A DNA stretch of 39,098 nt. Origin: Clostridia bacterium. GTDB lineage: Bacteria > Bacillota > Clostridia > Oscillospirales > CAG-272. Below, piece by piece: positions 1-7,561 of the stretch. Numbering within the stretch: the stretch's first letter is position 1; each line of letters starts with the position of its first letter. The position numbers and the translations under genes were made by a program. The notes under the pieces were generated by a model. It saw nothing but the letters and a program-made list of their open reading frames with translations, was not told where the DNA came from and searched no databases. The DNA lies in contig JAFTNJ010000040.1 in the NCBI GenBank assembly GCA_017451915.1, positions 1 through 39,098 of the forward strand, written 5' to 3'.

Positions 1-2
1 GT

Positions 3-737
3 TGCGAGAACTCCTACGTAACCGGCTTCTCCGCATTCCTGACCGCAGGTACCCACACCATTAAGATGTACGTAACCGAGGATATGTCCTCTACCTTCCA
101 CTTCCGTAACATTTACCTGCTGGCGCAGGCTCCCGAGACCAACATCACCTTTGACGACAGCAACTTCTCTGCTGAGCTGCCCGCAGCTTTCGCAGGCGAC
201 AACGTAATTAAGGTTGATATGAAGGCCGCTGAAGCAACCGTTGATAAGGTTGTAGAGCTGAAGTCCACCCAGTACAGACTGATCACCTATGTTGACACCG
301 GTGCGGTAGGTATGCACGGCGTTTGTATGTTCGATCCCTCCGGCACGGGTCTGTATCACTACTACCTGGAGCCCGGCGCAAATGATTTCAAGGATGAGAA
401 CGGCAACGGTCCCACCTGGTACCAGGCTTACATCCGTTGGAGCGTTGAGATTCCCGAGGACGGCACCTATGCCGTATGCTTCAACTTCCGTCTGAAGAAC
501 ACCGCTCAGCGTTGGTCCCTGCTTCAGGTTGACAACGCTCAGGTGAAGGATATGATCTGCATGGATTATGCCATCACCGGCGATGTGAACGCTCTGAAGG
601 ACTCCCTGGAGAACTCCTACCTGACCGGTCTGCAGCTCGAGCTGACCAAGGGTACTCACACCCTCACCTTCCGTCTGCCTGACGGTCAAGGTTCTTCTTG
701 GCACTATCGTAACATCTACCTGGTAAAGGTTGCTTAA
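3..737 (+). CDS. C-terminal part of a large repeat-containing, probably surface or secreted beta-sandwich protein (5' truncated by window)
   Basis: The frame is open from the window edge and ends in TAA at 735-737, so the gene starts upstream. The visible 244 residues hold the end of one repeat and one complete repeat of roughly 200 residues. The unit end reads ENSY-TG-(L)T-GTHT, then RNIYL, at 6-119 and again at 609-728. Alternating hydrophobic and aromatic residues, Gly/Asp turns and a GTHT-type closing strand suggest a carbohydrate-binding or Ig-like beta-sandwich, but I do not recognise the family. Lysine is always AAG and arginine mostly CGT, which resembles rpsT and glyS rather than the catabolic genes and suggests high expression. 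No sorting signal or membrane anchor follows the last repeat. A strong terminator follows at 782. The surface location is inferred from repeat architecture only; the N-terminus is not visible. Confidence 0.75.
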   Translation, partial: CENSYVTGFSAFLTAGTHTIKMYVTEDMSSTFHFRNIYLLAQAPETNITFDDSNFSAELPAAFAGDNVIKVDMKAAEATVDKVVELKSTQYRLITYVDTGAVGMHGVCMFDPSGTGLYHYYLEPGANDFKDENGNGPTWYQAYIRWSVEIPEDGTYAVCFNFRLKNTAQRWSLLQVDNAQVKDMICMDYAITGDVNALKDSLENSYLTGLQLELTKGTHTLTFRLPDGQGSSWHYRNIYLVKVA

Positions 738-781
738 TCTTACCCGATAGATCTCGATTCGCCACAACGAATTGAATTTTG

Positions 782-813
782 GCCCGAGTGGGAAATCCCA
801 CTCGGGCTTTTTT
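782..813 (+). terminator. Rho-independent terminator of the repeat protein gene
   Basis: A perfect 12-bp stem (GCCCGAGTGGGA with its complement, AA loop) is followed by six T residues. It lies 45 bases after the stop codon of the upstream gene. Confidence 0.95.
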
Positions 814-854
814 GAGCAAAGAAAAAATCTTTTTGATCTTTTTTCAAAAAAGGC

Positions 855-883
855 TTGACAAATCCAAACCTTTGTAGTATAAT
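855..883 (+). promoter_or_regulatory. Consensus sigma-A promoter of tRNA-Arg
   Basis: TTGACA (855-860) and TATAAT (878-883) are separated by exactly 17 bases, both perfect consensus. The AT-rich sequence just upstream (TTTTTTCAAAAAAGGC) resembles an UP element and the block found before rpsT and tRNA-Glu. The tRNA starts 28 bases after the -10 box. Confidence 0.93.
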
Positions 884-910
884 AGTCAAGTACGGAACGA
901 ACGTACACTT

Positions 911-987
911 GCGGCGTTAGCTCAGCTGGATAGAGTGTTTGGCTACGAACCAAAAGGTCGGGGGTTCGAATCCCTTACGCCGTGCCA
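911..987 (+). tRNA. tRNA-Arg (anticodon ACG), CCA encoded
   Basis: Cloverleaf: acceptor GCGGCGT (911-917) pairs with ACGCCGT (977-983), with one G-T at the first pair. Discriminator G984 and genomic CCA 985-987 follow. The anticodon arm TTTGG-CTACGAA-CCAAA gives ACG, read as ICG after deamination in most bacteria. The T arm carries GGTTCGAATCC. It is a single tRNA with its own promoter and terminator. Confidence 0.97.
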
Positions 988-1025
988 AAATACGGGAATC
1001 ATGCAAAGCATGGTTCCCGTATTTT
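987..1025 (+). terminator. Terminator of tRNA-Arg
   Basis: An 18-bp stem starts at the last base of CCA: AAAATACGGGAATCATGC pairs with GCATGGTTCCCGTATTTT through one G-T wobble, with an AAA loop. The 3' arm ends in TTTT. Confidence 0.85.
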
Positions 1026-1204
1026 GTTATTGCCGTTGGTTGCTATGAGAACCCCTGCAATCCTTCGGATTGCCATAGCGTGCGCCAACACAGCACTTCC
1101 CTCTTCCCGCTCTCGGCGCACGCTTGGGTTCAGAATCCCTTACAACGTAACAAAAAAGCCATTTGCAAAAGCAGACTTCTCGTAAGGAAGTTAACAATAA
1201 CACG

Positions 1205-1252
1205 GTAGGGGCGAACTGCGTTCGCCCGCGGGAGACCACAGGTCTCCCCTAC
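1205..1252. repeat. Type A dispersed palindromic repeat, copy 1 (GTAGGGG...CCCCTAC)
   Basis: The ends GTAGGGG and CCCCTAC enclose two small hairpins, GGGCGAAC/GTTCGCCC and GGGAGACC/GGTCTCCC. The same ends and GTAGGGGCGA core occur at 2051-2077 and 23231-23306; a partial GGGGCGAACGCC form lies near 10961. Confidence 0.75.
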
Positions 1253-1285
1253 GGAGAATAAAAATTGCTATGTAGAAAGCAAAGA

Positions 1286-1319
1286 TTAACCCCGACAGAA
1301 ATCTGTCGGGGTTAACTTA
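1286..1319. terminator. Perfect 14-bp inverted repeat, probable terminator
   Basis: TTAACCCCGACAGA pairs perfectly with TCTGTCGGGGTTAA around an AA loop and is followed by CTTATTTTATT. It lies 58 bases downstream of the minus-strand gene at 1377-1736. On that strand the trailing sequence is less T-rich, so direction is uncertain. Confidence 0.65.
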
Positions 1320-1376
1320 TTTTATTCAGCAAATTGAAATTGAGTGAGAATTTTACTCAAAATGGGAGATTTGTTG

Positions 1377-1736
1377 TCAAATAATTCTTGAAACAATCGC
1401 TAAACATACATTTACAATGGACCATACCGCACCAACGGGCAATAATATTGCAATATATTTCAAGCAACTCGTTTGGTATGTGTTTACTTTGTCATGATTT
1501 TTTAAGTAATGCCACCGAATGATATGCATATTAAATAACCGTCCAAATTTTGCGCCGATAACATTTGATATTGTATATATGGTAATCATAAAGGCTAAAA
1601 ACGATGAAACACATACAGCAAACGAATAACCGAGAGCTACAACAAATGCAGTAACATTCAATACAGAAATCGAAATCAAGATTATCAAGCACTTCTTTAG
1701 ATTGTTGATTATTTGTGTTAAAATACCTTTTTTCAT
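1377..1736 (-). CDS. Small hypothetical integral membrane protein (119 aa)
   Basis: I do not recognise this protein. It has a positively charged start (MKKGILTQIINNLKK) and two adjacent hydrophobic helices at about residues 16-35 and 36-58. A basic middle part contains KFGRLFNMHIIRWHYLK, and a third helix lies near 92-115. The start is supported by GACAGGAG nine bases before the ATG on the minus strand. The gene is AT-richer than most neighbours, with isoleucine-rich composition, and stands alone between a convergent terminator and repeat sequence, which could indicate acquisition. No partner gene is near enough to suggest a role. Confidence 0.65.
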   Translation of the reverse strand: MKKGILTQIINNLKKCLIILISISVLNVTAFVVALGYSFAVCVSSFLAFMITIYTISNVIGAKFGRLFNMHIIRWHYLKNHDKVNTYQTSCLKYIAILLPVGAVWSIVNVCLAIVSRII

Positions 1737-1850
1737 ATTGCCATACTCCTGTCAAATCTTTATTTATCGTTCTGTTTATCGCCAGTTTCGCCTTTGTATT
1801 ACAAACGCGTCGGACAAAGCCCATCCCCCTAAAGTTGTACGAGCGCGTCC

Positions 1851-1991
1851 AAAGGCTCCCTCCGAGAGGGAGCTGGCGCCGCAGGTGACTGAGGGAGAGT
1901 GCGTTACAATAAAGTTAGCACAAACCTAAAGTCACGCAGGCTCCTTCCGTCACGCTACGCGTGCCACCTTCCTCCCGGAGGAAGGCTTTTT
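1851..1991. repeat. Type B dispersed repeat, copy 1
   Basis: It contains GGCTCCCTCCGAGAGGGAGC, then GCGCCGCAGGTGACTGAGGGAGAG, and about 30 bases later CCTTCCGTCACGCTACGCGTGCCACC. The same modules, in different order and with different stems, occur at 23328-23427 and 32897-33080. No coding frame runs through it. Confidence 0.75.
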
Positions 1992-2050
1992 GTTAGTCCC
2001 ATTATAACATAAATCCGCAGAGAAAACAATCTCTCTGCCGAAATTTGTTT

Positions 2051-2077
2051 GTAGGGGCGACCAATGGTCGCCCCTAC
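2051..2077. repeat. Type A dispersed repeat, copy 2 (27-base palindrome)
   Basis: GTAGGGGCGACCA and TGGTCGCCCCTAC form a near-perfect palindrome. It sits 53 bases past the stop codon of the GH2 gene, where no ordinary terminator is visible, and so might end that transcript, although no T-tract follows on the minus strand. Confidence 0.8.
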
Positions 2078-2129
2078 AGGAATTAAACATCCTTATGAGA
2101 ACTAGCCTAATGCAAATGGTTTTTTATAT

Positions 2130-3848
2130 TCATTTCATCTGTTCATACAGCTTTTGCGCCAGGCGTTGCATGGTATAGGGGGTCACCTTGCAGACCTTGC
2201 GATCGTAGGTGAGCAAACCGTTGGTTTCATCCTCCACGTCCGAGACCTGGGTATAAACCGCGGCGCACAGCCCCTTGGGAATGGCAGGAAGGATCTCCTG
2301 CTCGTACAGAGTGACCAAGGCGTCCTCATATTCCCGTCGATCCTCAAAATGACGGTAGCCGTACTCCTTGTCGGGCTGAAAAACGTGCCCCGCGGTCTTG
2401 TAAGCGTAACCGCCAAACTCGGAAAGCACCACCGGGCGGGGAGCATCCTTCCAGCGGAAGGGCTTAAAATACACGTGTCGGCTTTCTACGTCGCTCTCCA
2501 CACCGGAAAACCAGCCCGACGCGGTGTCGATCACACGGGAAGAATCCAACGCTCGCAGGTGGCGGTACTGTTCGCTCCCCTCAAACTGTCCCCACCCCTC
2601 GTTAAAGATGGTCCAGTAACAGATGCAGGGATGGTTATACAGCTGCTCCACCGTGCGCTCCATTCCCTCAATAAAGGCCGCGCGGGTGGCAGGATCCCGG
2701 TGGAGACGCTTATCGGACAGGCGTTGCAATCCTACCGTAGGCAGGGCGGTATCCCGCAGGAAGGAATACCTTCCGTTGTTGACCATATCCTGGAACACGA
2801 TCATGCCGTAGCGGTCACAATCGTAGTAAAACTGCTCGGGCTCGACCTTGATGTGCTTGCGAAGCATATTGAAGCCAAGATTCTTCATGGCCAGGATCTC
2901 CTCGCCGTAGCACTCGGGGGAGGCAGGGGTGTAGATGCCGTCGCTGAAATAGCCCTGGTCCAGCAGGCCGTGGAAGAAATAGGGCTTGCCGTTCAGGCAG
3001 ATGCGTGGAATGCCATTTACGGTCTTGCATTCCACGGTGCGCAAAGCGAAATAGGAATGCACCTCATCGGTGGCGGTGGTGAGAGAGAAATGATACAGAT
3101 AAGGATCCTCCGGCGACCAGAGCCGCGGCTGGGGGATCTCCATACGCGCATAGCCCTGCTCCATGGAAAACGACAGCGTCCCTTCGGGCGTTTGCACGGT
3201 CAGGCTTCCCTGCTCCACACCGGGGGCAAAGATCTCGGCAGAGGTCAGGTCCACACGGATCTTGAAGGGAGGAATGGGATCCTTGGGCAGGCTCTCCATC
3301 CACACCGTTTGCCAAATGCCGCTCACGGGGGTATACCACATTCCACCGCGGCGTCGCCGTTGCTTGCCCCAGGGCAGGATCCCATCCTCCAGGTGATCCT
3401 CCACCAGAACCTCCAACAGATTCTCCTCGGCAAGCGCGTCGGTCACGTCCAAGGAAAAGGCGTGGTAACCGCCCCGATGACTGCCGATCACCCGACCGTT
3501 GAGGCGCACGGTGGCAATCTGATCCACCGCGCCAAAATGCAACAGAACGCGATCCTTTACAAAGCCCGCAGGCAGCGAAAACCGCTTACGGTAGCGCAAT
3601 TTGGGGGACTCCCCCATATCCCGGCAGATCCCCGAAAGCAGGCTCTCCGGGGGATAGGGCACCAGGATCCGTCCGTCTTCCATCACCCCTTCGGCGGAGA
3701 ATTCCCATTCTCCGTTGAGGCAAAGGAAGGAATCCCGCCGAAATTGGGGGCGGGGATAGTGGTTCCATGGGCAGGCGGGAGATTTTTTTTGTAATTCTTC
3801 CCCTGACTTGGTCAGAAGATGCGTGGGAGAAGATTTAACCGACTTCAT
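2130..3848 (-). CDS. Glycoside hydrolase family 2 enzyme (beta-galactosidase/beta-glucuronidase type)
   Basis: A retaining beta-glycosidase of 572 residues, at the short end for GH2. The N-terminal jelly-roll sugar-binding domain includes RDSFLCLNGEWEF near residue 38. An Ig-like domain follows, then a TIM barrel beginning near LNGKPYFFHGLLDQG. The acid/base is Glu417 in FNEGWGQF and the nucleophile Glu477 in LSEFGGYAY; both are intact. No NKxN motif of uronic-acid-specific members was seen, so the sugar is undecided. There is no signal peptide, so action is cytoplasmic. The start overlaps the end of the MFS gene by 14 bases and has AAGGAGG at ideal spacing. Last gene of the AraC-ATPase-GNAT-MFS-GH2 operon; it probably removes a beta-linked residue from a glycoside imported by the transporter. 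Confidence 0.92.
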   Translation of the reverse strand: MKSVKSSPTHLLTKSGEELQKKSPACPWNHYPRPQFRRDSFLCLNGEWEFSAEGVMEDGRILVPYPPESLLSGICRDMGESPKLRYRKRFSLPAGFVKDRVLLHFGAVDQIATVRLNGRVIGSHRGGYHAFSLDVTDALAEENLLEVLVEDHLEDGILPWGKQRRRRGGMWYTPVSGIWQTVWMESLPKDPIPPFKIRVDLTSAEIFAPGVEQGSLTVQTPEGTLSFSMEQGYARMEIPQPRLWSPEDPYLYHFSLTTATDEVHSYFALRTVECKTVNGIPRICLNGKPYFFHGLLDQGYFSDGIYTPASPECYGEEILAMKNLGFNMLRKHIKVEPEQFYYDCDRYGMIVFQDMVNNGRYSFLRDTALPTVGLQRLSDKRLHRDPATRAAFIEGMERTVEQLYNHPCICYWTIFNEGWGQFEGSEQYRHLRALDSSRVIDTASGWFSGVESDVESRHVYFKPFRWKDAPRPVVLSEFGGYAYKTAGHVFQPDKEYGYRHFEDRREYEDALVTLYEQEILPAIPKGLCAAVYTQVSDVEDETNGLLTYDRKVCKVTPYTMQRLAQKLYEQMK

Positions 3849-5148
3849 TTTCCGCCTCCTTTCTCCGCCGCAGGAGAAAATAGACCCCTGTCAGAAAAGC
3901 GGAAACCGCCAACGCCACGGCCAGAGCCGCCCAAAAGATGTTGGCGTTGGGCACAAAGGAGGTGGTTCCGTCACCGTTGACCACGGTGTCGGCATTGCGA
4001 AGAACGTACGCGCCAATGCCGGGTCCCAGGATACCCGGCAGGAGCACCTGGGCTACGATGCGCAGCCCCTGGAACATTCCCGCGCGGTTGGGGGGCGTAC
4101 AGTCACGGATGACCGCGCCAAAAACGGCGGTGGAGGCCAGATAGCCGCACATCATCAACAAAGACCCCAGGAACACCATAGGGGTACCGCGGAAGCAGGC
4201 CAGCACCACGTAGCCGCCACACAGCAATCCCAGGGGCGGTACGATGGCGCGCCACAAACCGCGCTTATCGTACACCCGTCCCCAAACCGCCGTAAAGCCT
4301 GCCGCCAGGACAATGGCGGGAGCCATGACGAAAACGTAATTTTCCATCTGCAAAGAGACGGTATAATACAGAATCAGGTAGGGCATAAAGATCTGAATCG
4401 AAATTCCAAAGATGGCAAAAGCTGCCAGATAAAGGTAGAGACGGAAATTCTGACGGATCACCCCGGGACGGAATCCGTACACCAGGTTGGCAAAGTAATT
4501 TTGATTGGCCTCGGTGGAAAGCGCGGGATCCCGGATCAGGAAGAACCCGGCCACACCGATCCCCAGCACCACGCCACCGATCAGGCAGAAGATGACCGTC
4601 CAGCTTTCCATCCGCTCCAGATCAAAGGACATAAAGCCTCCAAACACCGCAAGGATGGCCACCATGGGCATCATGGCGTTGATGCCCTCTACTGCGCCCC
4701 GATCCTTGGAGGTAGTGACGTCGGTAAGCCAGGCGTTAAAGCAGGCGTCGTTGGCCGAGGAGCCAAAAAAGGTCATCAGGCAATCCAACAGGATGACCAG
4801 AGTAACGCCCAGCGCCGAGATCGACGCGGCCGTGGGAAACATGGCCGACAGAAGATCGGCCCGCAGCAGGGCAAAGCCCAGGATCGAAATTCCCCACAGA
4901 ATATAACCGCCGCAAATAAAGACCTTTCGACGCCCCAGCTTATCCGAGAGCGCGCCAATGAGCATGGTGGTCAGAGTGGCGGTAACGGCACTGGCCGACA
5001 CCATCGCGGCAATGTCGGCGGCCGACGCATGAAACATTTGATAGAGGAATACGTTCAAATACATATTCTCCACCACCCAGGCGATCTGCCCCACCAGGCC
5101 AAAGATCACCAGGGCAAAATAAAACTGCTTACGGGAGCTCTGCATCAC
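3835..5148 (-). CDS. Major facilitator superfamily transporter, probable glycoside importer
   Basis: A 437-residue protein with about twelve hydrophobic segments. The MFS loop 2-3 signature GALSDKLGRRK lies near residue 64, and a basic tail (LLRRRKEAENEVG) ends the protein. It sits directly between a GNAT gene and a GH2 gene in a tight operon facing a rhamnosidase gene, so it most likely imports the glycoside these enzymes cleave. Substrate assignment is inference from context. Two starts are adjacent, GTG at 5148-5146 and ATG at 5145-5143. GGAGG lies 7 bases before the GTG and 10 before the ATG, so either is possible. The GTG overlaps the TGA of the GNAT gene, implying translational coupling. 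Confidence 0.9.
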   Translation of the reverse strand: MMQSSRKQFYFALVIFGLVGQIAWVVENMYLNVFLYQMFHASAADIAAMVSASAVTATLTTMLIGALSDKLGRRKVFICGGYILWGISILGFALLRADLLSAMFPTAASISALGVTLVILLDCLMTFFGSSANDACFNAWLTDVTTSKDRGAVEGINAMMPMVAILAVFGGFMSFDLERMESWTVIFCLIGGVVLGIGVAGFFLIRDPALSTEANQNYFANLVYGFRPGVIRQNFRLYLYLAAFAIFGISIQIFMPYLILYYTVSLQMENYVFVMAPAIVLAAGFTAVWGRVYDKRGLWRAIVPPLGLLCGGYVVLACFRGTPMVFLGSLLMMCGYLASTAVFGAVIRDCTPPNRAGMFQGLRIVAQVLLPGILGPGIGAYVLRNADTVVNGDGTTSFVPNANIFWAALAVALAVSAFLTGVYFLLRRRKEAENEVG

Positions 5149-5654
5149 GTCGTTGCCTCCTCTCTCTTTTGGTCCTCACACCTTTGGTAGGCCATGCGTT
5201 CGTCTCCGTTCTGCAGGTAAATAATACCGCAGTACACAAAGCCGTTCTTCTCCAGGGAGCGTTGCATGGGGAAATTGTCCCGATGGGTGTCGATCTTGAG
5301 ATTGCCGCAACGGGCGTAGCAGGCGTCAAAGCAGAAGGAAGCCACGCCGCGGCGATGGGCGGCCACGGCAATGCGGTGGATCACCCCGTAGGGGCGGTCA
5401 TTCTGCCAGGCACCGTCGATCCTCCCGTAGGTGGGATCCTCGCCCTCAAAATAGCAAAACACCCCCAGGATCTCCTCGCCCTCCATGCAGAGGTAGCAGT
5501 TCCCCTGGGCAATGTCCCGGGAAACGACCTCCTCTCCGGGGTAGCCGCCGCTCCATTGCTCGGCGTTGCCGTGGGCACGCATATAGGCCCGGGCGTTGGC
5601 GTAGATCTCCAGGATCCGCGGCAGCTGTGCCGCGGTGGCAGATACGATATTCAT
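5145..5654 (-). CDS. GNAT-family N-acetyltransferase
   Basis: A single-domain GNAT of 169 residues, the usual length. The acetyl-CoA-binding motif A is IHRIAVAAHRRGVASFCFDAC, with the RxxG loop as HRRGVA. The typical C-terminal helix motif NFPMQRSLEKNGFVYCG precedes the last strand. The acceptor substrate cannot be read from sequence; small amines, sugars or proteins are all possible. AAAGGAGT lies 8 bases before the ATG. The gene starts 6 bases after the ATPase gene and overlaps the MFS start. Its place inside a glycoside operon could mean acetylation of an aglycone or sugar, but this is speculation. Confidence 0.88.
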   Translation of the reverse strand: MNIVSATAAQLPRILEIYANARAYMRAHGNAEQWSGGYPGEEVVSRDIAQGNCYLCMEGEEILGVFCYFEGEDPTYGRIDGAWQNDRPYGVIHRIAVAAHRRGVASFCFDACYARCGNLKIDTHRDNFPMQRSLEKNGFVYCGIIYLQNGDERMAYQRCEDQKREEATT

Positions 5655-5660
5655 AGGCTC

Positions 5661-6566
5661 TTACTCCTTTGGTTTGGTTTCAAACTCCTTCCCGTGGCGG
5701 GCAAAAAGCTCGTAATATGCCCGCACGTTCTCCAGATCGGTCCAGGGACGGACCTGCACCGGGGTGGTGTCCAGGTCGTAGATCCGCGCCCCCTTGAGGG
5801 AGAGCAGGAAGGGAGAATGGGTAGACAGAATAAACTGACACCCGTAAAAGCGAGCCGAGTCCTCCAAAAATCGCGCCAGCTCCATCTGGAGGGCGGCGGA
5901 AAGACTGTTCTCGGGCTCGTCCAGAAGATAGAGCGCGTTCTCGGTGATCTTCTGGGTAAAATAGGAGAACGCGCTCTCTCCGTTGGAGCGTCCCAGCAGC
6001 TCGGCGCGGGGCATTCGACGGGAAACGTAGGCCGATTTGGTGCTTCGCTTGGCCTCGTTCCGTCGCTTGAACTCCTCAAACGCGGCAAGATCCCGCAAGG
6101 GCTCCATGGGGGTCTCGCGGGTAACGTAATACTCCTCAAACAAGGCCTCGCGGCGACGGTCGATCCCCTGATTGATGCTTCGGGTGTCCAAGAGAAGATC
6201 GAACACGTCATCGCTGGAGATCATACGGCTGGAGGTGGGAAGCCTCCGCACGCCGGGGGCCAGGGTGTACTTGCAAAGCTTCAGATAGGGCTCACTGAAG
6301 GGAGTATGGTTGAAGGGGGACGCGCGATCCAATCCCAGGGCCTCGGCAATGAGATTGAGCACCGTGGATTTGCCCGAGCCGTTCCCGCCGTACAACAGGG
6401 TCACGGGGGCAAAGGTCAGCTCCTCCAATCCCTTCTCGGGGAAGAGCTTGAAGGGATAAACGTTATTGTGATCGTAGCACCGCATTTCCAGCTGATGGGG
6501 AAAGGAAAGGAGGAACCCGACCTCCTGGTCGGCCGAGGCCAACCGAAAGGATTCCAGATACAGCAT
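5661..6566 (-). CDS. AAA-family (ABC/SMC-like head) ATPase of unknown role
   Basis: A 301-residue stand-alone ATPase with all ABC-type motifs. Walker A is GGNGSGKST at residues 60-68, and an SNGES signature lies at 194-198. Walker B is LYLLDEPE at about 212-219, with the switch histidine His250 in STHSPF. The insert between Walker A and the signature is short (about 125 residues) and has no long coiled coil or membrane segment, so it is neither a Rad50 nor a transporter subunit of known type. It resembles the predicted ATPases grouped as AAA_21 or AAA_23. GGAGG precedes the ATG by 5 bases, and the araC-type gene ends 10 bases upstream. Its function in a glycoside operon is unexplained. Confidence 0.85.
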   Translation of the reverse strand: MLYLESFRLASADQEVGFLLSFPHQLEMRCYDHNNVYPFKLFPEKGLEELTFAPVTLLYGGNGSGKSTVLNLIAEALGLDRASPFNHTPFSEPYLKLCKYTLAPGVRRLPTSSRMISSDDVFDLLLDTRSINQGIDRRREALFEEYYVTRETPMEPLRDLAAFEEFKRRNEAKRSTKSAYVSRRMPRAELLGRSNGESAFSYFTQKITENALYLLDEPENSLSAALQMELARFLEDSARFYGCQFILSTHSPFLLSLKGARIYDLDTTPVQVRPWTDLENVRAYYELFARHGKEFETKPKE

Positions 6567-6576
6567 ACCCGCCTCC

Positions 6577-7455
6577 TCAGCCTCGCCGCTGCCGACGGAA
6601 ATCGGCGGGAGAGAGTCCGGTAATGCGCTTTACGATCTCGGAGAAAAACTTGACGTCGTGGTAGCCCACGATCTCGGCGATCTCGGAGATCGTCTTGTTG
6701 GAGGAGGAGAGCAACCGACAGCCCTGCATTACCCGATAGTTTTGCAGATAATGGACAAAGGACACGCCAACGTCGTTCTTAAAGCGTTTGCTGATGTAGG
6801 GCAAACTGTAATTGAGACGCGCCGCCAGATCCTGCAGCGTGATGGGCTCCATGTAATGCTCGGCAACGTAGGCAATGATCAAAGCACCAATGTCCTGCCC
6901 CGTGGCCGCCACCTGGGCGTCGTCCAGCTGTCGCATAGTGAGCAGCAGGATCTCAATGAGGTAGCAACGAATCAGGGCGGTGTAGCCGGCGTCCCGCTTT
7001 TCGGCCTCGTGGGCGATCAGATGGAGCAGATGCAGGATCTGTCCGCTGTCGTCGTGAAAGACCATGCGCGCCGGGTTTTGCACCAACGCCTGGATATTGA
7101 AATGCAACAAATAGTGCTCCAAAAGCATACGGAGGCTCTTGGTTCCCTTGAGAATGGGATCGAGCAGCTCGGGGAGAAAGAGACAATCGGTATTTTCAAA
7201 GCCGGTAGCGTCCACGCTTTTGTAGGCGTGTCGGCTTCCGTAGTCCACGATCAGGTAGTCTCCCGGGGAAAGGACGGTGCTCTGTCCGTCCAGCACGTGC
7301 TCCACCGTTCCGCGAACAATATAGCTCAACTCCAAAAAGGAATGGTCATGCAAGGGAACCTCTTTTTCAACGGGATGGGCGACGATATAAAATTTTTCCT
7401 TCTTCAAATCCGGCATAATTCGCTCGAACATCCGTTGCAATTTTTCCTCTGCCAT
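6577..7455 (-). CDS. AraC-family transcriptional regulator with cupin sensor
   Basis: A 292-residue regulator. The N-terminal half is a cupin-type sugar-sensing domain (PLHDHSFLELSYIVRG, then LSPGDYLIVDYGSRHAY). The C-terminal 100 residues carry the double helix-turn-helix: ITLQDLAARLNYSLPYISKR for the first and NKTISEIAEIVGYHDVKFFS for the second, ending with the conserved GLSPADFRRQ. It heads the operon and is divergent from the rhamnosidase gene across a 106-base region holding both promoters, so it most likely controls both units in response to a glycoside or rhamnose. The ribosome binding site is weak (AAGGGGG, 9 bases upstream of the ATG). Confidence 0.93.
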   Translation of the reverse strand: MAEEKLQRMFERIMPDLKKEKFYIVAHPVEKEVPLHDHSFLELSYIVRGTVEHVLDGQSTVLSPGDYLIVDYGSRHAYKSVDATGFENTDCLFLPELLDPILKGTKSLRMLLEHYLLHFNIQALVQNPARMVFHDDSGQILHLLHLIAHEAEKRDAGYTALIRCYLIEILLLTMRQLDDAQVAATGQDIGALIIAYVAEHYMEPITLQDLAARLNYSLPYISKRFKNDVGVSFVHYLQNYRVMQGCRLLSSSNKTISEIAEIVGYHDVKFFSEIVKRITGLSPADFRRQRRG

Positions 7456-7486
7456 AAAAATGCCCCCTTTTTTTCAAAAATAGCGG

Positions 7487-7515
7487 TTGATTTATTATAA
7501 CATATCGTGTATACT
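7487..7515 (+). promoter_or_regulatory. Sigma-A promoter of the rhamnosidase gene
   Basis: TTGATT (7487-7492), 17-base spacer, TATACT (7510-7515). It overlaps the predicted divergent promoter for the araC-type gene, so occupancy could be mutually exclusive and one bound regulator could affect both. Confidence 0.8.
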
Positions 7516-7523
7516 ATATGCAA
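7494..7523 (-). promoter_or_regulatory. Divergent promoter of the AraC-led operon
   Basis: On the minus strand TTGCAT (7523-7518), 18-base spacer, TATAAT (7499-7494). Its -35 is preceded by TTCAAAAAAACCTC, a variant of the block found before rpsT and tRNA-Glu. Confidence 0.7.
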
Positions 7524-7561
7524 GAGGTTTTTTTGAATTTCTATCACTGAAAGGAGACAAA

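Larger units (their letters stand above)
1026..1376. other. Gene-free stretch holding small hairpins and one dispersed repeat
   Basis: No open frame here has a ribosome binding site or protein-like composition. Visible structure: a GCAATCC/GGATTGC hairpin near 1057, a GTGCGCC/GGCGCAC pairing (about 1080-1124), a type A repeat at 1205-1252 and a convergent terminator at 1286-1319. The bases GGGTTCAGAATCCCTTA at about 1127 resemble a tRNA T-arm, but no cloverleaf can be built. Confidence 0.6.

Noticed and set aside
1115-1150. A T-arm-like sequence (GGGTTCAGAATCCCTTA) suggesting a second or remnant tRNA or attachment site
   Set aside because: No acceptor, D or anticodon arm can be formed around it and there is no integrase gene; similarity to the nearby tRNA end is short.
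939-1239. Short open frames overlapping tRNA-Arg and the following stretch
   Set aside because: They run through the tRNA and its terminator, lack ribosome sites and have no protein-like pattern.
1531-1824. An alternative minus-strand frame overlapping the 119-residue membrane protein
   Set aside because: It has no ribosome binding site and odd composition; the frame at 1377-1736 has both a good ribosome site and a membrane-protein pattern.
5145-6566. GNAT plus AAA ATPase as a toxin-antitoxin or phage-defence pair
   Set aside because: The GNAT has no partner antitoxin of RHH or Xre type, the ATPase has no nuclease or TOPRIM domain, and both are embedded in a sugar operon; evidence is insufficient for a defence call.
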